Shown here: piece by piece, positions 11,523 through 21,400 of the stretch | How positions within the stretch are numbered: the stretch's first letter is position 1 | Layout: each line of letters starts with the position of its first letter | From: Branchinecta lynchi | Lineage: Eukaryota > Arthropoda > Branchiopoda > Anostraca > Branchinectidae | Assembly (NCBI GenBank): GCA_023053575.1 | Contig: JAKZAP010000001.1 | Coordinates: 17,004,849-17,068,848 of the forward strand | Reading direction: 5' to 3' | Length of the DNA: 64,000 nucleotides | Notes under the pieces: model-generated | What the model saw: only the letters and a program-made list of their open reading frames with translations | The model's database searches: none | Told to the model about the DNA's origin: nothing | Made by a program: the position numbers and the translations under genes

Positions 11523-12802
11523 TTTTTGGGATCCCAAAACGTAAGTGGAGGGATACCTATGACATCGAAAAAGTTGTCCGTCTGTCCGTCCGTCCGTCCG
11601 TCTGTAAGCACGATAACTCTCGAAGGGAATGAGATATTTTGATGAAACTTGGTGAGAAGGCTCGTTGGGTCGTCGGACCAGTCAAGTTCGTAGATGGGCT
11701 TTGTAGCTCTACATTTAGGGGTGGGGGAGGGGATTGAAATTAAGGGACAAACAAAATATTTTGAAACAGCTAATGTGATAGTCGATTATGGGGTAAGAAG
11801 ACATGCTGAACACGATGGGGAAAACCATTTTGTCATCGGACAAGTAGTTCGCCCACAATTCGGCCAAAACCGGAAAGTTTGTTGAAAGTAAAAGTTTTAT
11901 TTGAAGTTGATTAGATGTTCGATTTAGGGGTAGGAAGACATGCTGAAGACGATGGTGAAAATTATTTTCTCGACGGACAAGTATTTAGCCCGGAATCCGG
12001 CCCAATCCGGAAAGTTTGTTGAAAGTAAAAGTTTTATTTGAAATTGATTAGATGTTCGATTTAGGGGTAGGAAGACATGCTGAAGACGATGGTGAAAACT
12101 ATTTTCTCGACGGACAAGTATTTCGACCGGAATCCGGCCCAAACCGGAAAGTTTGTCAAAATTAAAAGTTTAATTTGGAGTTGATTGGATGTTCGATTTA
12201 GGGCAAGAAGACATGCTGAACACTTATGTGAAAACAAGTTTCTACCGGGACATGTAGTTCGTCCGGAATCCGGCCAAAACCGGAAAACTGTTGGAAGTCA
12301 AAGTTTTATTTCTAGTTGATTAGGTAAGTGATTTAGGGGTAAGAAGAGATGCTGAGTCCCTGTGTGACAATCGTATTTTACCCGGACATATAGTTCGACC
12401 GGAATCCGGCTGGAATCGGAAAACTTGTTATAAGCTAAATTTCTATTTGAAGTTGATTGATGTTCATTACTGGGGAAAGAAGATACCCTGATTTCGTCTT
12501 TGAGCTTTCTTTTTTCGCCGGACAAGTAGTTCTGGAGTTCGGCCGGAACCGGGAAATTGGCAGAAGTGGCAGGAAGTTTTCGTCAAAACAGATATGACTT
12601 ATAGGGGTAAACACACATGCTGAATCCAAATCTGAACTTGGTTTTCTCAGGTGATTAGCTATTTGGCCTTAATCTGTTTCTGAATTTTAATTGTAAAAAT
12701 GTTCAAGCAGTCTGGCGAAGACTGGATCTGGCTAAGACAAGACCCAGTTGTCTGGATCAGATATTGAATTTTCGGGATCCCATCGAAACCTTTGGTCTTG
12801 TT
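11523..12802 (+). mobile_element. Family A element
   Basis: It starts TTTTTGGGATCCCAAAACG and has CCGTCCGTCCGTCCGTC at about 11579-11600. Next comes AACTCTCGAAGGGAATGAG leading into GATGAAACTTGG, then about six tandem core monomers of roughly 137 bp, each with GACATGCTGAA and CCGGAATCCGG. It ends with a second GGGATCCCATCGAAACC and terminal GGTCTTGTT. Open frames inside are repeat shadows. Confidence 0.9.
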
Positions 12803-12954
12803 TCAAACGGGGAGGTCAGACGTTTGCATCGGTCATCAATTTTCATCGTCTCTTAACTAATGTATCGCGCAGAAGACTATCCAAATCAGAAGAAGGAAGC
12901 TTGTGTTTCATTGGATCATTATTATGTCTCACGTGTACTTCTGGCACGAATTCC

Positions 12955-13152
12955 CGATGAAACGTTATGTAGCTGCAACCCTTCAGCATGCAACGCTGCC
13001 GGCCCTTTGAACCAGTTTTCCGATGAAACTTTATGTAGCTGCAACCCTTCAGCATGCAACGCTGCTGGCTCTTTGAACCAGTTTTGCGATGAAACGTTAT
13101 GTAGCTGCAACTCTTCAGGATGCAACGCTGCCGGCCCTTTGAACCAGTTTTC
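12955..13152 (+). repeat. 66-bp minisatellite, three units
   Basis: Three head-to-tail 66-bp units start CGATGAAAC at 12955, 13021 and 13087. Because 66 is a multiple of three, one + frame reads a 22-residue Cys-bearing repeat (DETLCSCNPSACNAAG) three times. An inverted, degenerate copy (AGGGCCGGCAGCGTTGCAT) lies near 13296. There is no start context or flanking exon, so I treat it as a minisatellite and not a gene. Confidence 0.75.
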
Positions 13153-14339
13153 TAAGAAACGCTTTTTCAATTAGAAACACTTTCTCATGCAACATATTCT
13201 TGTGCGGTACGTTTTCTCTTGAAACGGATTCGCTAAAACGGTTTATAGGAGAAACGCTTTACTAGAAAACTGGCAAATTCTGAAAACTGGTTCATAGGGC
13301 CGGCAGCGTTGCATATATAAAAAACGTTGCGTTTTACTTTAGAGTGCACCTATCATAGATCAGCTCAAAGTCTCTGGTCGCAATTCGAAACAGTGTGAGA
13401 CATTTAACTGAAAACTGGTACATAACGGTGCTCTCGACCTTTTCCAAACAAAATGACCATCCGAAACAAAACTGAAACATATTAGCCTTTGCTGTAACCA
13501 ACGTTAAACAAAGGTTTTAAAATTCCTCTTACCGTTTTACAAAATAAACAAGTTCAAGTTGGGTGGAAAAGGCACTGAGTGTTTGCTGACCCTCTCCCCT
13601 TCCTACTCTTATATTTTGTGCTCCTTCGGGGCGGTGCCCCCACTTGAATTTTCAAGGGAGCCTTCATCTATCCAGGAAAATATCGTAAAGTGGCGTCTCG
13701 CCTCCACGCCATGTTACAAAGATATTTATTGTGCTTTGAAGACATTCGATCCTCGTACTGTGGGAGATTAATTCGTATCTCGAATTTAAAAAGTTTAATT
13801 TTCATGAGTGACCTTGGTCAACTGATATGGCGTAATCAGATTTCACAATTCTGATGAGAAACTGACCTAACTAGTTTTCTGGTTTTCCTGGGTAGCTCTG
13901 GGCCCCTTTGGAAGGCCAGAGAGGGGGGGGAGGCAAATGACGCCTCTGCCCTTACCACTTCTTGTCTTGCACACTTTCCAAGGAAGGCGAGGCAATCAAA
14001 GTGAGCAGCAAAAGGTCTTGCAATGTTATTCTCCTTTAGACCCCCCCCCGTTTTTCTTTTCGTTTGTTTTCTTTCTTCCTCGTTCCTGGTTTCCCTTATT
14101 TTTCTCTCTTTTTCATGTAAAGTTGAAACCATAGGTTATTTTTTTCCTCTCCTCCCTTTTCTTAATATAGAGTATTGTTCAGGTAGTTGATTCTGTTTGT
14201 TGTTTAATAAATATCGGTTATTTCCCTGCCCTAGTCAGGGACTCCTTTTGTGCTTTCCTGTCAGGAATGTTAATTGTGTGTTTTTTTTTGTCTTTAAATA
14301 TAGTCCAGTGAAACTGAAAAAAAAAAAATGAAACAGAAA

Positions 14340-14427
14340 CCGAACAAATCCACGAATTGACGAATTCCTACTTTCATCCTGTGCAGACACAGCCTTGCAA
14401 GTGCCATATGAGCTTCCAGCTCTTGTT
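14340..14427 (+). mobile_element. Family B 3'-end fragment
   Basis: Only the right terminus remains: ACGAATTCCTACTTTCATCC, then TTGCAAGTGCCATATGAGC and the hairpin GAGCTTCCAGCTC with terminal TTGTT. Confidence 0.75.
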
Positions 14428-15218
14428 GTAGAGGAAACGAATTGTGATGTTCCGCGTAGCTCTTACCCTCCCCTCATTTGGATCGGGCAGGGATAGGGAT
14501 CTATTCGACTCCGCATGGTTGTATTAAAGAGAGAGGGAGACAGAGGTTCTGATGCTTCTTTGTTCTTGGTAGCACCATGTCTGTTTCCTCGATACACTGG
14601 CATGTCCACTTCTGATGCGCCTTGTTGTCTGGAGGCTATTCAAGAGACTGCCCCGTTGTGTCTCCTAATAGTACTCGGATGCTAATCTGCTAATCGAACT
14701 GTGTGGATATTTTCAGTTTAGCGTTCAAGTTGAGCCACTTTGGCCTAGAAATGGGAGTTGACGGAAGAAGGAGAAAATGTTCGTTTAATTTCTTTTGCGA
14801 AGTTGGCCTTGGAGTCGGCCTATTCTCATGGATTGCATAGAGTGCTGCACGTTTCTGTCTTGACATTAGCTGACGCTGCTTCTTTGATTGAGATTCCTAG
14901 GACCGACCTGCTAGCTGCTTCGGCTACTGACTGCTACTTCGTCCTAGGAAATAGTAATGCGCTAGTAACAAAAAACGCAGGCTCAATTACTAAGGTATTC
15001 ATCTGACAATTGTTTCTGATTTGCTCGTAAATATAGCAAAGATTTGAGTCGATGTTTGACATCCAAGCGTCGTTTTGACTCTGGGTATCCTAGTGCGATA
15101 CTGTTGCCTAAAGCTACGTCACGCCCAATACAATCAGTTTCCTTTCTTTAGCTGATCAGTCAAACTTGATGAATAACTCGTTAATTGATAATTTTTTGTT
15201 GGATGAAACTTTTCTGCT

Positions 15219-15298
15219 CCAATCAGTGATGACGAGCTGGTGCTCTTTGGGCCGTGGAAAGTGCATCATTTGAAACACCGCCTTTCATGTTCCCGGAA
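15219..15298 (+). promoter_or_regulatory. Putative promoter elements of the A2M-like gene
   Basis: A CCAAT motif at 15219-15223 and a perfect STAT-type palindrome TTCCCGGAA at 15290-15298 lie about 145 and 66 bp upstream of the proposed ATG. The second overlaps a GGAACAGTGTTCC palindrome. Insect thioester-protein genes are known JAK/STAT targets, so the site is suggestive. No TATA box is evident and the transcription start is unknown. Confidence 0.25.
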
Positions 15299-15363
15299 CA
15301 GTGTTCCAGTGAGCATTTGGCTAGTTTGGTTTCATGGCCCGCTAGCAGTCTGTAGTGACAGCT

Positions 15364-15482
15364 ATGCATCTATGGATATTTTTGTTCAGCTTCGCTGTTA
15401 TATTCGCGGATGACCAGTCCTTCGAGTTCTGGGATGCAGAGCGGAATGTGAACGGAAGAGATGGGTTGTTGCATGAGAACTC
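15364..15482 (+). CDS. A2M-like gene, exon 1 (signal peptide)
   Basis: The ATG opens MHLWIFLFSFAVIFADDQ, a good secretory signal (hydrophobic core followed by Ala and Asp residues). About 20 polar residues and a strong GTGAGT donor follow. The exon ends in phase 2, which is exactly the phase needed by exon 2 at 30393. It is assigned by signal peptide, donor and phase, not by homology, so it is the least certain exon. Intron 1 (15483-30392) is 14.9 kb, mostly repeats. Confidence 0.65.
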
Positions 15483-18400
15483 GTGAGTACCCAGACATCA
15501 TATCGAATAGTCTAGTGGGAAATACCTTTTGCGCCATTTTCAGCTTCATGTCAAGACTTTTCTGATTTGCTCAAAGAACAATTGTACCGTGTTCTTCAAA
15601 ACTGTGCTAACTGAAAAAAAATTGAAAACTGGGATAACTATACCATTGGAAAGAACATAGCTGATTTGGTATTCTGTTAAATTATGCTAAGTGTTAGAGG
15701 ACGACACGAGCAACATCTAACAAGTAGATTAGTTTTAACTTCCTGAGTCCCTTCTCTCTTCATGCAGATGACACACACAAAACTGTGCCCAAAAATTATG
15801 AATATGTAGTTAGCACAGTTGTGAAGAACACGGTACAGTTTGGCGATTCTTTCCACGAGAACATGGTTGCAGTTCTCCGCAGAATCAAGAACAAATAAAC
15901 ACCAGAACCGCGGCCTCCCTATCTCTGTAATACGACCATGCTGAGTCGAATAGATTCCATAGATCCCTATACCCTGTCCGATGCAAATGAGCGGAGGGTA
16001 GAAGCTACACGGAACATCACAATTCGTTACCTCTACAAACAGCTATATCGCATTAAACCCCTGAGAAGAAATTCGAAAGTAAAAGCCGTTTGGTTGTGAC
16101 ACGCTGCAGAGTGGGTCAGCACGCCTGCAGCACTTTTCGTCTGATATGCGCATCAGCGAAGAGGAAAGTAGCGGGGCATGAACTCAAAGCTCAGTAAGTA
16201 ACTCTAGCTCATGTCAGTTTTGTTGGGGCATCCATAGTCGCTGCATGGGACCAAAGGCGGAGGTTCTGTTGGCTTATTTTTTCTTGGTGGAATATACCAC
16301 CTAGGTGCTTTTTATTGTGTCGGTCTGCCCAGGGTCCTTTGTGAGCGAACCCTACCGCGTTCATTGCGAAAGCGATACCCTACATCCATGTTTTACACGC
16401 CGAGTTGAATTTGGATAGCCGTTTTGTTTATCGCTGATGAAATATGAACGTGTTTGTTCGTTAAAGTTGAAGTAGCTGATTTATATTCCGGAAATTTGGG
16501 AGAAACCGTTACCGGTCGATATATAGTTATGATTATTTAGAACACGAATGCACTTCTTTTCCACCGACAGATAATGCTCACGAACAACAGAATCCGAATT
16601 GGCCTATAGTACAGGCAAATGGAGGTTTGACCCGAAACAAATTGCAACAGAAATGATCTTTATACCATCTTGTAGAACAAGACCTAAGGTTTCGATGGGA
16701 TCCCAAAAATCTAGTATTTAATCTAGACAACTGGGTCTTGTCTTCGCCAGATCCAGTCTTCGCCGGATCCAGTCTTCGCCAGGCTAACCATCTGAGAAAA
16801 CCTAGTTCAGATATACCTCTATCAGCCATATCTATTTTGACGATACTGACCGAAACTTCCTGCTTTACTTCTGCCAAATTTCCGGTTTCGGCCGAACTAA
16901 TTATCCAGCAAAAAAAGAAAACTCAGAAACGAATTCAGCGTACCTCCTTATCCCTATAAAGGACATATAATCAACTTCAAATAAAACTTTAACTTATAAA
17001 CAAATTTCTAGTTTCAACTGGATTCCGGACGAATTATATGTCCGGGTGAAAAATGATTGTCATATACAACCTGAGCGTCTCCTTAGACCTAAATCTGTCA
17101 TCTAATTAACTTAAAATACAAACTTTTGCTTTTAACGAATTTTCCGGTTTTGGCCGGATTCCGGGCGAACTATTTGTCCGGGTAGAAAATGCTTTTCATA
17201 CAAGTGTTAAGCATGCCTTCTTACTCCTAAATCTGTCTTGTAATCAACTTCAAATAAAACTTTTAATTTTAACCAACTTGTTTTCACCACCGTGTTCAGC
17301 ATGTCTTCTTACCCCTAAACCAAACATTTAATCAACTTCAAATGAAACTTTTAGTTTTAACCAACTTTCCGGTTTTTGCCGGATCCCGGGCGAACTACTT
17401 GTCGGACGAGAATATGTTTTGCATATTCGTGTTCAGCATGTCTTCTTACCCCATAATCGACTATCACATTAGCTGTTTACAAATATTTTGTTTGTCCATG
17501 ATTTTGAACCCCCTCCCCCACCCCTTAATGTAGGGCTACAGAGCCCATCTACGAACTTGACGTTACACTTGACCCAAAGAATCTTCACACCAATTGTATC
17601 AAAATATCTCATTCCCTTCGACAGTTATCGTGCTGACAGACGGACGGACAGAAGGACAACTTTGGCGATATCATAGGTATCCCTCCACTTACGTTTTGGG
17701 ATCCCAAAAACAAGAGCTGGAAGCTCATATGGCACTTGCAAGGCTGGGTCAGAGGATAAAAGAAGGAATTCGTCAATTCGTGCGATTGTTGTGATCGCTT
17801 GTAAGCAAAGCCTTTGAGATAAAAATGATCATGGGTCCTTAGAAATCATGAGAATGTGTTGTTCGTGAAAACTATTTTATCTGTGAATTTGGCCGTGATG
17901 ATGCGCACTTTAAGGGCGCTAAAGATTCATCTGTAATGAACACTCAAACGCTCAAGAAGCACAAATGATGATACGCTCATTGGAATCATTAAAATGTATA
18001 TCTTGCTCAAAATTATTGTTTGTACTTTAAGAAATTCACTTGTAAGCAAAACCCTCGAGGCTGAAATGATCATGGGCCCTTGGGAATCATGAATATATAT
18101 TGTTTGGTTAAAGTATTTTTTTTTAACTTTTCGGTAAGAAACGCACTTAAAGGGTTCTAAAATTAATTTAAGTTAAAATATATACTTTGCTTAAAAGTAT
18201 TTCTTATACTTTGTGGTTAGAATTAGTACTTGACTGGATGAATCTCCCCCTTCCCCACGAACTCCCCTTACAGTACCCGGACAATGATGTATCTAGTTCT
18301 TGTCATTGTTCTTCCCACCAAGTTTCATCCCAATCGCTCCATTCTAAACGTGTCACAAGATTCCGCCCTCCCCCCACATTCCTTTGATCCCGTCTGGACT

Positions 18401-21400
18401 TAAAATGGGACTCCCGAGACACGAGGTCTTTCCAAATATCAAGTTTCGTTAAGATCCGACCACTCGTTCGAAAGTTATACATACCTCAAGATTCGAAATT
18501 CCCACTCCATCCACTCCCCCACGATGGTTGGGTCGAGGAATTGACTATTTCTAAGCCAATCATGTCAAGTCTTTAATGTTCAAGCCAAGTTTCATCGTCC
18601 TGGAACATCTGGAAATATCTTAATCGCGATAACCGGAATTCCGGACTCCCCCATGTAACTCCCCCCACAGTGCCCACATCCGATCCGCTTCTATCACTGA
18701 CGTATCTAGTTATTGTGCTTGTCCTTCCCACCAAGTTTCATCCCAATCGCTCCACTCTAAGCGTGTCACAAGATTTCCGGTTCCCCCCTCCGAGTCCCCG
18801 CCCACAACATTCATCGGATCCGGTCCGGACTTTAAATCGGTCATCCGAGACACGAGGATTTTCCAAATATCAAGTTTCGTTAAGATCCGATCACCAGTTC
18901 CAAAGTTACACATTCCTCAAGATTCCGGATTCCCCGTCCCTCCACTCCCCCCACGGTGGTCGGATCGGGAAGTTGACTATTTCCAGGTTGATCTGGTCGG
19001 CTCCCTGACTTGCCTGCCAAGTTTCATTGTCTTAGCCCAGCTGGAAGTAACTTAACTCCGTATCACCGGAATTCCGAAACCTCCCTCCAACTCCCCCCAC
19101 ACTGCACGAATCCGGTCTGGTTATGTCAATGATGTACCTAGGGCTTGTGCTTGTTCCTTCCAACAAGTTTCATCCCGATCGCTCGACTCGAAGTGTGTCA
19201 CATGATTTCCGGTTTCCCCCTACGACCTCCCCCCACATTCATCGGATTCGGTCCGGACTTGAAACTGAACATCTGAAACATGCCGTCTTTCCAAATATCA
19301 AGTTTCATTAAATTCCGATCACCCGTTCGAAAGTTATGCGTGTCACTAAATTCCGGATTCCGGGTCCTCTTCCTCCCCCCACGATGGTCGGATCGGATGA
19401 GTGACTATGTCCAAGTTAGTTGGTCGGGTCCCTAATATGCCTGCCAAGTTCCATCGTCCTAGCACATCTGGAAGTACCCTAACTCGCAAACATCGGACTA
19501 ACCCACCGTCCGACCGACAGACAGACAGACCGATGGAAAAGTGATCGGTATATGGCACTTGGTTGGAAGGCAAGTGCCACAAAAAACTGAACAACATATG
19601 AAAATTTGTATATCCTGGCAAGACGCCAAATAAGCGTTTTTTGGCTTTTAATGCCGTTTTTTTTTAAGTATTTCGAAAAAAAATATTAAATTTTCGTGGT
19701 TGTCCGTTATTCTTAAACTAAAGTACGATTCTAAAGCAAACGTATAAAGCACCAGATAAAAGTTAATGTCGTTTTTTCAACCTATAGTGCAAACAAGACC
19801 AAAGGTGTCGATGGGATCCCAAAAATCTAAGATTTGATCCAGACAATTCGGTCTTGTCTTCGCCAGGCTAATCATCAGGAAAAACCGAGTTCAGATATTC
19901 TATCGACCTATCTATACCTCTATAAGCCATATCTATTTTGACGATATTGAGCGAACTACTAGCGAACTTTTCCGAGCGAACTACTAGTCCAGCAAAAAAA
20001 TAAAAATTCATAAACGAAGCCGGCGTATCTCCTTATCCCTATAAAGAAATCTAATCAACTTTTAATAAAATTTTGACTTAAAAAAAATACGGGTACAACC
20101 GGATTCCGGACTAAGTATATGTCCGGGTAAAAAATGATCATTATATACAGACACAGCGTCTCTTTTGCCCCTAAATATATCATCCAATCAACTTCAGATA
20201 AAAGCTTTTACTTTTAACATATTTTCCGGTTTTGGTCGGATTACAGGCGAACTAGTTGTCCGACGAGAAAATGGTTTTCACCATCGGATCCAGCATGTCT
20301 TCTTACCCAAAAATCAAACATTTAATCAACTTAATGGAGTACGCATGCGCAGTGTGGCATTTTGGTCTAACTGCAGATCAAAACTCACGTATTGAAAGAA
20401 TCCAAAAACGCGCTCTCCATATTATCCATAGTAGTAGTAGTAGTAGTAGTATTTAATTACAACAAACATAGATAAAAATCACGGACCAGTGCACATGCCT
20501 GGTGGCATACTTTAGCACTGACAATGTTGCACAACGAAAATAAAATAAAAAGCCGTCTTCTAACTACATTTTGACATCAACAAAAAGAGAACAAAAACAA
20601 AAGAAATTGCTCAACTACGCGTCGTAAAATTTTTTTTTCAGTAATTTTAGAAACTGTCGCTTATTGCTACATTCTCGCACTGATACTGGAATCGAGTTCC
20701 AGATTTTTGGCCCAGTGTGACGGATGCTGAAACTCGCTCTTGACGTAGGGCGAAATTCGCACGAAAAATCTGAACGATGAGTGGTTGGATAATTATGAAA
20801 TTGGGAATTAGTTGGAAAAATACCAGAGAAATTTGAAGGTAAACTATTGTATAGATAATCATGGCAAATATTAGAAATAGACATTGTATGAAGTTGATCC
20901 AACGAATATATTCCTGAAGTCCCATATATGTGTCTAACTGAAGATCTGTATTCAACATTAAAAAGAATCCTCATTGCTTTATTCTGGAGTATTTGGAGAG
21001 GTTTAAATACAGATGAAAAGGTAGAAGCCCAAACAGAAATACAATAAAGAAAATATGGGTGGACAAAAGAATAATAAATTGATTTTAGAATATTTTTAGG
21101 AAAAAAATAACGAAGACGTGATAGCATACCAATATTTCGGGAAATTTTTATAAAAATAAAGGCCCAAAAGTACCCTACTCCCTTCTTCTAAGAACATACA
21201 CAGTTGATACATTGGAGAAACAGAGACTGAACCTATGCCTCGAGATCGGTAAAAAAACTTATTTCGCACCCCATCTACAATGAGTTTCTCCCTCCCCCAT
21301 ACAACAATGTAAGGGAAAGGCAAGAGCGAGCAGTCTCTACGAAGGTCCCAGTATTCCAACCAGTAGCGGCCAAACACAGCCGTTACCAAAACAGTTTTAT

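Noticed and set aside
14758..15006. 82-residue + strand frame upstream of the A2M-like gene
   Set aside because: No recognisable motif or splice signals. It could be chance or an upstream exon of something unknown, and cannot be supported.
20615..21127. 170-residue minus-strand frame considered as a host gene
   Set aside because: The sequence has the C-terminal pattern of non-LTR reverse transcriptases and ends in a microsatellite-tailed 3' UTR, so it is a retrotransposon remnant.
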